Notes under the pieces: model-generated
What the model saw: the letters and a program-made list of their open reading frames with translations, nothing else
Database searches by the model: none
Told to the model about the DNA's origin: nothing
In this document: positions 7,482-15,656 of the stretch, piece by piece
Numbering within the stretch: position 1 is the first letter of the stretch
Layout: each line of letters opens with the position of its first letter
Source: JAAELZ01 sp047639475
Lineage (GTDB): Bacteria; Pseudomonadota; Gammaproteobacteria; Arenicellales; Poriferihabitantaceae
Length of the DNA: 17,019 nucleotides
NCBI GenBank assembly: GCA_047639475.1
Contig: JBLIOD010000057.1
Coordinates: 1 to 17,019, forward strand
Reading direction: 5' to 3'
Made by a program: the position numbers and the translations under genes

Positions 7482-7616
7482 ATGAAACGTACTTTTCAAC
7501 CAAGTGTATTAAAACGTAAGCGTAGTCACGGTTTCCGTGCTCGTATGTCAACCAAGGGTGGCCGTGCTGTTATCCGTGCTCGTAGAGCAAAAGGTCGCGC
7601 ACGTCTAAGCGCTTAA
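7482..7616 (+). CDS. rpmH: 50S ribosomal protein L34
   Basis: This encodes a 44-residue, highly basic protein of the large ribosomal subunit. It starts MKRTFQPSVLKRKRSHGFR and ends ARRAKGRARLSA, matching the near-universal bacterial L34 sequence including the MKRTFQPS opening and the GFRARMSTKGGR core. The full length is present. The start is preceded by ggtaaaagaccc, a weak Shine-Dalgarno. It is the first gene after the promoter at 7415-7442 and is followed 54 bases later by rnpA, the usual order. In most relatives dnaA lies on the other side of rpmH, but here that place is taken by gor and prlC. Confidence 0.97.
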   Translation: MKRTFQPSVLKRKRSHGFRARMSTKGGRAVIRARRAKGRARLSA

Positions 7617-7633
7617 GTTTCTGCTTTTTAAGC
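7611..7633 (+). promoter_or_regulatory. Small hairpin between rpmH and rnpA
   Basis: GCTTAA (7611-7616, containing the rpmH stop) pairs with TTAAGC (7628-7633) around an 11-base loop that contains a run of T. It could be a weak attenuator or processing site that lowers rnpA relative to rpmH expression. The stem is short, so this is a suggestion only. Confidence 0.25.
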
Positions 7634-7670
7634 ATTAACCAAGCTCTAGTTTAGGCCCGTACTTGTTGCC

Positions 7671-8033
7671 TTGAACGCAATCACTGCGGAGTTTACAAGG
7701 CAACAACGAATATTAACGCCGTGGCAATATAAAGCGGTGTTTGATAAACGCCAAAGCCAACATGATTCGTTCCTTGGCATTTATGTGGCTAAAAATGATC
7801 CATCACTCGCTCGTTTGGGAATGGTGGTTTCAAAAAAGGTCAGTAAAAAAGCCGTTGTACGCAATAAAATAAAACGGCAATTGCGGGAGTATTTTCGTCA
7901 TCAAGCGCCGCTATTAAAGTCGATCGATTTTGTGGTGGTGGCCAAAGCCCCTATAAAAGACCTGACAACCGCCCAAGTGCATAGTGCGCTAGCGGGCTTA
8001 ATCGATAAAGTTCAGGTTCGATGCAAAAAATAG
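7671..8033 (+). CDS. rnpA: Ribonuclease P protein component
   Basis: This encodes the 120-residue protein subunit of RNase P, which binds the RNA subunit and helps trim the 5' leader from pre-tRNAs. The signature KKAVVRNKIKRQLRE (the RNR motif, about residues 58-72) is complete. The N-terminal RILTPWQYKAVFDKR and the hydrophobic FVVVAKAP strand match the family. The likely start is TTG at 7671: no ATG or GTG exists in frame before the conserved region, and the length from this TTG fits the family. There is no clear Shine-Dalgarno, which together with the TTG suggests low translation. This is usual for rnpA, which is needed in far smaller amounts than L34. The 3' end overlaps yidD by 13 bases, implying translational coupling. 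Confidence 0.93.
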   Translation: MNAITAEFTRQQRILTPWQYKAVFDKRQSQHDSFLGIYVAKNDPSLARLGMVVSKKVSKKAVVRNKIKRQLREYFRHQAPLLKSIDFVVVAKAPIKDLTTAQVHSALAGLIDKVQVRCKK

Positions 8034-8275
8034 CCATTGGCTTTATAAAGCTGTATAGGTTATTGCTCAGCCCGTTATTAGGTCAAAACTGTCGTTTTGA
8101 ACCGACCTGCTCACGCTATACCCAAGAGTCGATAGAAAAGCACGGCTTTTTTAAAGGCAGTGCTTTAGGCCTAAAACGTATTGTAAAATGCAATCCTTGG
8201 CATGAAGGGGGTTACGACCCTGTTCCAGCCCAGCCCCAAAAATACGACAACACCTGTAATAAAAAACCAAACTAA
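8021..8275 (+). CDS. yidD: Membrane protein insertion efficiency factor YidD
   Basis: This is an 84-residue member of the YidD (DUF37, haemolytic domain) family, which associates with the inner membrane and aids YidC-dependent insertion of membrane proteins. The family hallmarks are present: an amphipathic N-terminus (IGFIKLYRLLLSPLLG), then CRFEPTCSRYTQESIEKHGF with the conserved cysteines, GLKRIVKCNPWHEGGYDPVP, and a variable polar tail. The ATG at 8021 lies inside the end of rnpA and overlaps it by 13 bases, with cagg a few bases upstream; this arrangement is conserved in many proteobacteria. yidC starts 13 bases after the stop. Confidence 0.94.
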   Translation: MQKIAIGFIKLYRLLLSPLLGQNCRFEPTCSRYTQESIEKHGFFKGSALGLKRIVKCNPWHEGGYDPVPAQPQKYDNTCNKKPN

Positions 8276-8288
8276 GTGAATTAAGCCC

Positions 8289-9968
8289 ATGGATACCCGC
8301 CGTATTATTTTATTTGCCGCTTTTGCCCTAGTAATAATGATGTTGTTCCAGAAATGGGAGCAATATCAATATGATAAAAATCCGCCGGTAGTAGAAACGG
8401 CAGCGACAGGCGAGCTATCCGTGCCCTCCAGTCCAACGCCATCAGCGTCGGATGTAGATATCCCTTCAACGCCGAGCACACAAGCGGTGGTGGCAACGCC
8501 TTCAGTATCAGAGACCGTTGTGACAACTGGCGAGCTAATCAACGTGACGACGGACTTGGTGCAAGCCCGCATCAATACTTTGGGCGGCAGTATTGAATAC
8601 GTCGGTTTATCAGCCCACCCCTTGAAGTTAGACCAACCCGCTGACCCAGTGGTATTAATGCAAAACAGTGCGCGGGAACGCTATGTTGGCCAGAGCGGTC
8701 TGACTGGCGACAGCAGCAATTTGCCTAATCATAATACCCAATACACCGTTAGCCAATCTGATTACGTTTTAGGTGATGCAGATTCAAGCCTTGAGGTGAA
8801 TTTAAACTGGACCAGCACAGAAGGGGTGGATTACATAAAAACGTATACTTTCAGCCGTGATAGCTATCGAGCGGACGTTAAGTTTTCGGTGGTTAATAAT
8901 AGCGCTGCGGATTGGTCAGCGTACTTTTACGGACAATTACAACGTACAGACCCTGAAAGAACCGAAGGGGGCAACATTTTAACGCGGCCCATGCCAAGCT
9001 TTACTGGCGGTGCTTATTACACGCCTGAAGAACACTATAACAAAGTGAGCTTTTCGGATATGGAAGACGACCCACTGCGTTTTGAAGCGGAGTCAGGTTG
9101 GGTAGGCATGTTGCAACATTATTTTGTTAGCGCGTGGTTACCGAAAGATGATGAAAAAATTCAAATCTTTTCTAGCAGTAGCAGAGGCACTACACGAGAG
9201 AATTACAAGATTGGCTTTTTGGGTTTAAGCGAGTTGCGCTTAGCGCCAGGCCAATCTGGCGAATTGGGTGCAGCATTATATTCAGGCCCGAAAGAGCAAG
9301 TACGTTTGGATAAGCAAAACAGTGAAGGCTTAAAACTCACCGTCGATTACGGTTGGCTAACGGTTATTGCGCAACCCTTGTTTTGGGTGATGAGCAAATT
9401 ATATGACCTACTGGGCAACTGGGGTTGGGCCATTATCGGCGTTACCGTTCTGATTAAATTGGTGTTCTTGCCGTTGTCAGCGAAAAGCTACAAGTCGATG
9501 GCAAAAATGAAGAAGCTAGCGCCACGCCTGAAAACACTTAAAGAACGCCATGGCGATGATAAGCAAAAGTATCAGGCGGCCATGATGGATTTATACAAAA
9601 AAGAGAAGATAAACCCCGCTAGTGGTTGCTTGCCAATCTTGATTCAAATCCCGGTTTTTATCGCATTGTATTGGGTGTTGTTAGAAAGCGTAGAGATGCG
9701 TCAAGCGCCATGGGCGCTGTGGATACAAGACTTATCATCGAAAGACCCTTACTATATTTTACCCTTGTTAATGGGCGGCTCAATGTTCGTTCAACAGCTA
9801 CTGAATCCTGCACCGATGGACCCAATGCAGCAAAAAATCATGATGGCGTTGCCCGTGGTGTTCACTGTATTTTTCCTAAGCTTCCCTGCAGGCTTGGTAT
9901 TGTACTGGGTGGTCAATAACTCGCTGTCCATTCTTCAGCAATGGCTTATTACTCGGCGTTACGCATAG
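8289..9968 (+). CDS. yidC: Membrane protein insertase YidC
   Basis: This encodes the 559-residue YidC/Oxa1-family insertase, which places membrane proteins in the inner membrane alone or with SecYEG. The first membrane helix is near residues 5-21 (IILFAAFALVIMMLF). A Ser/Thr/Pro-rich linker (about 36-85) leads to the large periplasmic P1 domain of Gram-negative YidC (about 85-345). The conserved core follows: helix 2 around GNWGWAIIGVTVLIKLVFLPL, a charged cytoplasmic hairpin (KMKKLAPRLKTLKERHGDD), helix 3 with GCLPILIQIPVFIALYW (about 448-464), and two final helices ending SFPAGLVLYWVVNNSLSILQQW. The basic residue of the hydrophilic groove, Arg in E. coli, is Lys here, as in pseudomonads. 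The protein is full length. Confidence 0.96.
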   Translation: MDTRRIILFAAFALVIMMLFQKWEQYQYDKNPPVVETAATGELSVPSSPTPSASDVDIPSTPSTQAVVATPSVSETVVTTGELINVTTDLVQARINTLGGSIEYVGLSAHPLKLDQPADPVVLMQNSARERYVGQSGLTGDSSNLPNHNTQYTVSQSDYVLGDADSSLEVNLNWTSTEGVDYIKTYTFSRDSYRADVKFSVVNNSAADWSAYFYGQLQRTDPERTEGGNILTRPMPSFTGGAYYTPEEHYNKVSFSDMEDDPLRFEAESGWVGMLQHYFVSAWLPKDDEKIQIFSSSSRGTTRENYKIGFLGLSELRLAPGQSGELGAALYSGPKEQVRLDKQNSEGLKLTVDYGWLTVIAQPLFWVMSKLYDLLGNWGWAIIGVTVLIKLVFLPLSAKSYKSMAKMKKLAPRLKTLKERHGDDKQKYQAAMMDLYKKEKINPASGCLPILIQIPVFIALYWVLLESVEMRQAPWALWIQDLSSKDPYYILPLLMGGSMFVQQLLNPAPMDPMQQKIMMALPVVFTVFFLSFPAGLVLYWVVNNSLSILQQWLITRRYA

Positions 9969-10027
9969 CGCTTAACACCTGCTTATTGCGGCGATACTGC
10001 GGTAGTGTCGGCAGTGCCTAATTAGCC

Positions 10028-11401
10028 ATGGCCAATTCCATCAGAACGGCAACCAGTGCAGCCACCATTGTTGCTGTCGCCACACCACCAGGTCAAGGTG
10101 GCGTGGGTGTGGTGCGACTGTCAGGCGCCGATGCTTATCCTATTGCGAAGCGATTACTGCAGCGAAAGCTTAAACCCCGTACAGCTCACTATAGTTCTGT
10201 AATCGATGCAGAAGGTGAGGTGCTGGATCAGGGAATTGCCTTGTATTTTCCCGGCCCGAATAGCTTTACAGGCGAGGATGTGGTGGAATTTCAAGGCCAT
10301 GGTAGCCCCATATTGTTAAAGCTGATAGTCGATCGCTGTGTAACTTTGGAGGCGCAACATGCGAAGCCAGGGGAGTTTTCAGAACGTGCCTTTTTAAACG
10401 GCAAGATGGATTTGGCGCAAGCCGAAGCGATTGCGGACTTAATAGAAAGCAGCACTGAACTGGCTGCTCGCGCAGCGATGCGCTCACTGCGAGGCGAGTT
10501 TTCAAAGTCGATAGAACATATCAGAGCGCAGCTAGTTGCTTTGCGCGTGTTTGTAGAGGCTTCTATTGATTTTCCTGAGGAGGAAATAGATTTTCTGGAA
10601 GAACACGATGTATTAGGACGCACTAAACGTGTGTTTGAGGAGTTCCTAGCGCTTAAAAAACAGGCACAACGCGGCACCCTATTGCGCGATGCTGTGCGCA
10701 TAGTATTGATGGGTGAGCCCAACGCAGGTAAATCAAGTTTACTCAATGCATTGTGTCGGGACGACAGAGCGATTGTCAGTGACTTGCCCGGCACCACTCG
10801 AGATTTACTGGACCACGCGATTCAAATTAAAGGGTTTCCTGTGGTGCTAACCGATACAGCGGGGCTACGTGACAATGCGGACAGCATCGAACAGGAAGGT
10901 ATCAAACGCGCGCGCAACGCCCTGGAACTAGCGGATATCACCCTTTTGTGCGTTGATGAACAGCAAACTTCGCAAGCGAAACTCAAGGGTTTGTTGGATC
11001 AAGAAGTTCCCGAAGGTTTGGGCGTGCTGATTGTGCGCACTAAAGCGGATTTAACGGGTCAGGCTATTGGTTTAGTCGGTGGTGAGTACGGGCAAGAAAT
11101 TCATATCTCAGCGAAAACAGGTGAAGGCATTGAGGCACTTTGTGACTGGATAGGAAATTTGTTAGGCGCTAGCGATCATTCTCAAGGCGATATTCTAGCC
11201 AGACAACGTCACCTAGATGCGCTGAATCGTGCAGAGCAGCACTTGCAACAAGGTATGCAGGCGTACGAATTTGATCGTGCAGGTGAATTATTGGCCGAAG
11301 AGCTACTATTGGGTGCAAACGCGTTAGGTGAAATTACCGGCACCATGACATCTGACGATTTGTTGGGTAAAATTTTTGGTTCGTTCTGTATCGGCAAATA
11401 A
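10028..11401 (+). CDS. mnmE: tRNA modification GTPase MnmE
   Basis: This encodes a 457-residue GTPase that acts with MnmG to add the (carboxymethyl)aminomethyl group at C5 of wobble uridine 34 in certain tRNAs. The N-terminal tetrahydrofolate-binding domain starts TIVAVATPPGQGGVGVVRLSG. The helical domain surrounds an inserted G domain with GEPNAGKSS (229-236, P-loop), TTRD (G2), DTAGLRD (G3) and TKAD (G4). The C-terminus FCIGK carries Cys454, conserved and important for the reaction. All motifs are intact. The gene lies 59 bases after yidC, its usual neighbour. In most gammaproteobacteria mnmG follows closely or after a longer gap, whereas here two motor-like genes stand between them. Confidence 0.97.
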   Translation: MANSIRTATSAATIVAVATPPGQGGVGVVRLSGADAYPIAKRLLQRKLKPRTAHYSSVIDAEGEVLDQGIALYFPGPNSFTGEDVVEFQGHGSPILLKLIVDRCVTLEAQHAKPGEFSERAFLNGKMDLAQAEAIADLIESSTELAARAAMRSLRGEFSKSIEHIRAQLVALRVFVEASIDFPEEEIDFLEEHDVLGRTKRVFEEFLALKKQAQRGTLLRDAVRIVLMGEPNAGKSSLLNALCRDDRAIVSDLPGTTRDLLDHAIQIKGFPVVLTDTAGLRDNADSIEQEGIKRARNALELADITLLCVDEQQTSQAKLKGLLDQEVPEGLGVLIVRTKADLTGQAIGLVGGEYGQEIHISAKTGEGIEALCDWIGNLLGASDHSQGDILARQRHLDALNRAEQHLQQGMQAYEFDRAGELLAEELLLGANALGEITGTMTSDDLLGKIFGSFCIGK

Positions 11402-11414
11402 ATAGACTTTAGGC

Positions 11415-11420
11415 TATACT
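11415..11420 (+). promoter_or_regulatory. Possible -10 element upstream of the motor-like pair
   Basis: TATACT matches 5 of 6 bases of the -10 consensus and lies 75 bases before the first ATG of the channel gene. No good -35 box is seen at the right distance (CGGCAA is the nearest). The 88-base gap after mnmE would give room for an internal promoter, but the evidence is slight. Confidence 0.25.
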
Positions 11421-11489
11421 TAAACAGTATGGGCTTCAACATGCGCCTGCTCTCCGCGTCTGGTTGAGCTTGTCACCTAATAACTATAC

Positions 11490-12512
11490 ATGAACGTTTC
11501 AATGGGGAAACCAGAGCTGAATAAAATGGCAGAAGTAACCACTAACCAACACTATACCCGCAATGTGCTTTGGCAATTTTTGATTGCCTTTGGGATTTTG
11601 CTGTTCATTATTGTCTGGCAGTTAGATTTTTTCAAACAAGTCTACGTCGCCAATCAAGTCAGTTCAGTGGGTTGGACTATTAATGGTGGTATCGTATTAT
11701 TGTTTTTTGCTGGTTTGGCGCGCGTGGTGCTATTGCTGTTTCGTTATATGGCAGAAGAAGCTTCGATCAACCGTTTCGTATTAAACGTGCGCATGGGGGA
11801 GGACCCCTTAAAGCAAGTGGGCCTTGGGTCAATGATAGCGCATCGCTACGAAACACTAAAAACACTGCACAGGAAACGGGCCAGCATCAACCACAGTGCT
11901 TTAGCAGCGACATTGTTAGCCAGTGAATCCAGCTACAATTCTTTTCCTAAGTTTGTGCACAGCACGCTGATTCTGACGGGTGTTTTTGGCACCATAGTTT
12001 CGCTATCTATTGCATTACTGGGCGCGTCAGACCTTATTGAAAATGTTAACCAAATAGACAGCTTGGGTACGGTCGTGAACGGTATGTCTACCGCGTTATC
12101 GACCACGATGACAGCCATTATTGCCTATTTATTTTTTGGCTACTTTTACTTGAAGCTAACCGACTCTCAAACTTATCTCATCAGCCGAGTTGAAGAGGTG
12201 ACGGCCACTACGTTATTGCCGCATTTACAAATTAGCCAAGATGCGTTGTTAAAAGAATATGGCCAAACTATTGAGGCTACCAATGCCTTATTGAAAAAGC
12301 TCGATGGCTCGCAAGCGGGTTACAGTAAATCCGCCACCGAAATGGCTTTGGCTGTGACTCAATTAGAGCGCAATCTGCGTGCAGATCAAGAACAGACGCA
12401 TAATCTTAGAGAGGTGTTGCTGAGTATGACAAAGCAGCAGGCTGATATTATGGCTAGGAATACCGCAGCGATCGAGCAACTAACAAAGTTGTTAGACAAA
12501 CAAGCAAACTAG
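11490..12512 (+). CDS. MotA/TolQ/ExbB-family proton channel protein
   Basis: This encodes a 340-residue inner-membrane protein with four predicted helices: about 26-45 (VLWQFLIAFGILLFIIVW), 64-84, 157-180 (LILTGVFGTIVSLSIALLGA) and 200-225 (MSTALSTTMTAIIAYLFFGYF). Helices 3 and 4, with their TG.FGT and STALSTT signatures, are typical of MotA/TolQ/ExbB subunits, which form a ring around a partner helix and use ion flow to do mechanical work. Residues 86-156 form a cytoplasmic loop. The C-terminal 115 residues are polar, helical and probably coiled-coil, longer than in TolQ or ExbB. The ATG at 11526 (MAEVTTNQ), with agag 9 bases upstream, may be the true start rather than 11490, which lacks a ribosome site. 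The MotB/ExbD-like partner follows after 16 bases. The load this motor acts on is unknown. Confidence 0.8.
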   Translation: MNVSMGKPELNKMAEVTTNQHYTRNVLWQFLIAFGILLFIIVWQLDFFKQVYVANQVSSVGWTINGGIVLLFFAGLARVVLLLFRYMAEEASINRFVLNVRMGEDPLKQVGLGSMIAHRYETLKTLHRKRASINHSALAATLLASESSYNSFPKFVHSTLILTGVFGTIVSLSIALLGASDLIENVNQIDSLGTVVNGMSTALSTTMTAIIAYLFFGYFYLKLTDSQTYLISRVEEVTATTLLPHLQISQDALLKEYGQTIEATNALLKKLDGSQAGYSKSATEMALAVTQLERNLRADQEQTHNLREVLLSMTKQQADIMARNTAAIEQLTKLLDKQAN

Positions 12513-12528
12513 TTGGGCTAACAAAAAA

Positions 12529-13752
12529 ATGAGCGGCGGCAACTTTGTAGATTTAAGAATTACCCATGCTGGAACGGGTTCTAACAGCGAAGAAAGCATA
12601 TGGCCCGCTTTTACTGACATCATGACAGTGATTGTGATGATATTCTTAATGGTGCTATTGGCATTTCTCATTAGGAATGCGCAACTAGTTGAAGAACTAA
12701 AAAGCACTTTAGAGTCAAAAGATGCCGCCACCGCTCAAGTACTGTTAAGCGAAACTAAAAGTAGCAGCCTGGAAGGACAGTTAGCGCATGTCAGAGCGAG
12801 CATTCTAAGTATGGAGGCCGATTTGAATGTGGCGGATGACGAGAATCAAACCCTACAAGGTGCGCTGGAAACCAAGCAGCAGATCGTTCAAGAATTAGGC
12901 CTAGAAGTCTCTTTGTTGACTAAATTGCGTGATGAGCTAACGGCTGAAAACTCACAAATATTGGGTTCCTTAAATTTAACAAACAAGAAGCTGTTAGATT
13001 TCGAATCGGAAACCGTAACAGCTAAAAACGTGCTTAACGAAAAAATCAGCTTATTACTCGCTGAGAAATCAGGTTTGCTGGTAGATGTTGAAAAGGGTGT
13101 TCAAACCATCGAGCAAAAAGAAGCAGATAGATTGCGATTAACCAGTCGGGTCATTAGTCTAAGTGAGCAGCTGAGGTCGTTAAAAACTAAGCTGACAACA
13201 GAATCGGAAAAGAATGAAACGCTGACCCAAGATGTTGCCAATAAGAGCTTATTGTTAGAAGGACTACAAACCTCTAAAGCCGACCTGCAACAAAAGTTAG
13301 ATACCATGCTGGCTGATTTACAAAAGTTGCAGTTGCTATACACCAACCGAGGAGAAACGGTGGCGGCGCTAGAGTCTCAGGTCTCTACAGCCTCAATCCG
13401 CTATAAAAGCCTGCAAGAGGAGTATGATTCTTTGGAAGGGCAATATCGTAAACTGATCCGGCCTGCTCGTAGTACGGCAGGTAAAGTAGTGGTTGATGTA
13501 AGATATTCATTGGAAACCGGGGTGGAAGCCTATCATTTGAAAACAGCTGAAGACGTAAACCAACGGCGCCTCCTCTTTGCGGAACTACATGCTCAGTTGG
13601 CAGCACTAAAAGAACAACACGGGCAGAAGCTCTACACCAAAGTAATCATAGATGACGACAGCGGAGTAAGCTTTAATAATGCGTGGAAGTTTACTCAGAG
13701 TATTTTGTCGAAATATGATTATTACGCAGAAGATTTTGCTGATGGCCAATAA
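12529..13752 (+). CDS. MotB/ExbD-like stator partner with long coiled coil
   Basis: This encodes a 407-residue protein with a short cytoplasmic N-terminus and one membrane helix (about 28-48, FTDIMTVIVMIFLMVLLAFLI). The helix begins with Asp30 in WPAFTDIMT, the position of the proton-binding Asp of MotB, ExbD and TolR. Residues about 50-315 are rich in Leu, Glu, Lys and Gln in heptad-like patterns and should form a long periplasmic coiled coil. The final 85 residues (from about 322, GKVVVDVRYSLETGVEAYHL) have beta/alpha character, and LYTKVIIDDDSGVSFNNAWKF resembles the C-terminal ExbD/TolR fold. No OmpA-like peptidoglycan-binding domain is visible, so it is not a standard flagellar MotB. It lies between its channel partner and mnmG, whose ATG comes 4 bases after this stop, suggesting co-translation. 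Its target is unknown. Confidence 0.75.
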   Translation: MSGGNFVDLRITHAGTGSNSEESIWPAFTDIMTVIVMIFLMVLLAFLIRNAQLVEELKSTLESKDAATAQVLLSETKSSSLEGQLAHVRASILSMEADLNVADDENQTLQGALETKQQIVQELGLEVSLLTKLRDELTAENSQILGSLNLTNKKLLDFESETVTAKNVLNEKISLLLAEKSGLLVDVEKGVQTIEQKEADRLRLTSRVISLSEQLRSLKTKLTTESEKNETLTQDVANKSLLLEGLQTSKADLQQKLDTMLADLQKLQLLYTNRGETVAALESQVSTASIRYKSLQEEYDSLEGQYRKLIRPARSTAGKVVVDVRYSLETGVEAYHLKTAEDVNQRRLLFAELHAQLAALKEQHGQKLYTKVIIDDDSGVSFNNAWKFTQSILSKYDYYAEDFADGQ

Positions 13753-13755
13753 GCC

Positions 13756-15636
13756 ATGAGTGTATCGGAACAGTTTGATGTTATTGTGGTCGGCGGTGGA
13801 CATGCCGGTGTTGAAGCGGCATTGGCCTCTGCGCGAGTGGGAGCGAGTACATTACTGATTACTCAAAATATAGAAACCATTGGCCAAATGTCATGCAACC
13901 CTGCTATCGGGGGTATTGGCAAGGGCCACATAGTTAAAGAAATTGACGCGCTAGGCGGTGTAATGGCTTGGGCAGCAGACCAATCGGGCATCCACTTTAG
14001 AATTCTTAATTCACGTAAAGGGCCGGCTGTACGTGCTACCCGCGCGCAGGCTGACAGAGCACTTTATAAGCAGGCTATTCGCCAAAAGGTGGAGACGCAA
14101 GTTAACTTGAGTACCTTCCAACAAGAAGTGGCGGGAATACTGGTAGAGAACGCAAAGGTGATTGGGCTAAAAACAAAATTGGGTGTTAATTTTTACGCAC
14201 CCAAAATTATTGTGACAGCGGGTACTTTTCTAGGGGGCTTGATTCATATTGGGCTTGATCAACATAGCGGAGGTAGAGCGGGTGATGCTTCATCAGAGCA
14301 CCTAGCAACGGGGTTGAGAGATTTACCGTTTAGAGTGGATCGTCTAAAAACAGGGACACCGCCGCGCATAGACGGCAAGACGATTGATTATTCACAACTA
14401 GATTCTCAGCCGGGTGATGACCCGCGGCCAGTATTCTCGTTTATGGGATCACGTAGTGAACACCCAGATCAGGTGCATTGTCACATCACCCACACTAATG
14501 AAAAAACCCACGAGATTATCCGAGGTGGATTAGATCGCTCTCCTATTTATAGTGATGAAGGCAAAATAGACAGCACGGGTCCCCGCTATTGTCCGTCTAT
14601 AGAAGACAAGATTATTCGTTTCGCGGATAGAAACAGCCATCAAATTTTTATCGAGCCAGAAGGTTTAAGAACCACCGAGATTTACCCCAATGGTATTTCC
14701 ACAAGTTTGCCCTATGATGTACAGATTGATTTAGTGCATTCTATTTTGGGCTTTGAAAACGCGCGAATTACGCGCCCGGGTTATGCCATTGAGTATGATT
14801 TTTTCGACCCACGAGACTTAAAGCCATCGCTAGAAACCAAAGAAATTGAAGGCCTATATTTTGCGGGCCAGATAAATGGCACCACCGGTTATGAAGAAGC
14901 AGCTGGACAAGGCCTTATTGCGGGGATGAACGCAGCACGTAATGTACTGGGCAAAGATGGGTGGTCGCCTGCGCGAGATCAAGCCTATATCGGCGTAATG
15001 ATCGATGACTTAATCAATCGAGGCACCAAAGAACCCTATCGCATGTTCACCTCGCGGGCAGAGTATCGACTGCAGTTAAGAGAAGACAACGCGGATATGC
15101 GTCTAACCAAAATTGGTTACGATCTTGGCTTGGTTGGCGAAGAACGTTGGCAAGCTTTCGATCAAAAACGTGAGATTATCGAACAAGAAACGCAGCGCTT
15201 AAAAACCACTTGGCTACGCCCAGAAACAGTGGATAGGGAGAAAGCGACAGCAGTATTAGGCGAACCGTTAAAGCGAGAACACAATTTATATGACTTGCTG
15301 ATTCGCCCAGAAGTAGACTACAGAAACTTAATAACCCTAAATGAGGGTGACCAAGGTATTGAGCACATCCAGGCAGTGCAACAAATAGAAATTCAAGCTC
15401 GATATGGCGGCTACATTAAGCGTCAGCAAGATGAGGTGGCGCGGCAGTCAAAGCAAGAAGGCACCGTGCTGTCAGAGGCGATAGATTACGAAGGTGTGCG
15501 CGGTTTATCGAACGAAGTGCGGCTAAAATTACAAGATCACCGACCTGCGACCATTGGTCAAGCGTCGAGAATTCCGGGTATGACTCCGGCGGCAATTTCT
15601 TTGTTGTTGGTCCATGTAAAAAAGCAGGCAGCCTAA
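13756..15636 (+). CDS. mnmG: tRNA uridine-5-carboxymethylaminomethyl modification enzyme MnmG
   Basis: This encodes a 626-residue FAD-dependent partner of MnmE that modifies wobble uridine 34 of tRNAs. The dinucleotide-binding motif VVGGGHAGVEAA is at residues 11-22. The signature QMSCNPAIGGIGKGHIVKE, the segment GPAVRATRAQADR, GTFLGGLIHIG and KTGTPPR are all present. The second FAD region reads GLYFAGQINGTTGYEEAAGQG, and the C-terminal helical domain ends IPGMTPAAISLLLVHVKK, as expected. The length is typical (about 620-630). The start lies 4 bases after the upstream gene's stop and has no strong Shine-Dalgarno of its own, pointing to translational coupling. In most relatives rsmG follows directly; here the next recognisable genes are mobile-element relics. 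Confidence 0.97.
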   Translation: MSVSEQFDVIVVGGGHAGVEAALASARVGASTLLITQNIETIGQMSCNPAIGGIGKGHIVKEIDALGGVMAWAADQSGIHFRILNSRKGPAVRATRAQADRALYKQAIRQKVETQVNLSTFQQEVAGILVENAKVIGLKTKLGVNFYAPKIIVTAGTFLGGLIHIGLDQHSGGRAGDASSEHLATGLRDLPFRVDRLKTGTPPRIDGKTIDYSQLDSQPGDDPRPVFSFMGSRSEHPDQVHCHITHTNEKTHEIIRGGLDRSPIYSDEGKIDSTGPRYCPSIEDKIIRFADRNSHQIFIEPEGLRTTEIYPNGISTSLPYDVQIDLVHSILGFENARITRPGYAIEYDFFDPRDLKPSLETKEIEGLYFAGQINGTTGYEEAAGQGLIAGMNAARNVLGKDGWSPARDQAYIGVMIDDLINRGTKEPYRMFTSRAEYRLQLREDNADMRLTKIGYDLGLVGEERWQAFDQKREIIEQETQRLKTTWLRPETVDREKATAVLGEPLKREHNLYDLLIRPEVDYRNLITLNEGDQGIEHIQAVQQIEIQARYGGYIKRQQDEVARQSKQEGTVLSEAIDYEGVRGLSNEVRLKLQDHRPATIGQASRIPGMTPAAISLLLVHVKKQAA

Positions 15637-15650
15637 ACAGTCACCTGCTT
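15622..15650 (+). terminator. Possible weak terminator at the end of mnmG
   Basis: AAGCAGG (15622-15628) and CCTGCTT (15644-15650) form a 7-bp stem that encloses the mnmG stop codon. Only a short TTTCT follows, so termination would be weak. If real, it ends the rpmH-mnmG transcript right after mnmG. Confidence 0.3.
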
Positions 15651-15656
15651 TCTGGC

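Noticed and set aside
10266..10797. Minus-strand open frames of 79 and 168 residues inside mnmE
   Set aside because: They mirror a conserved GTPase gene; their Ser/Arg-rich composition is typical of antisense reading frames.
11490..13752. Zorya defence system
   Set aside because: The pair resembles ZorA/ZorB only in the channel and stator helices. ZorC and ZorD (or ZorE) are absent, no OmpA-like domain is seen, and the surroundings are housekeeping genes.
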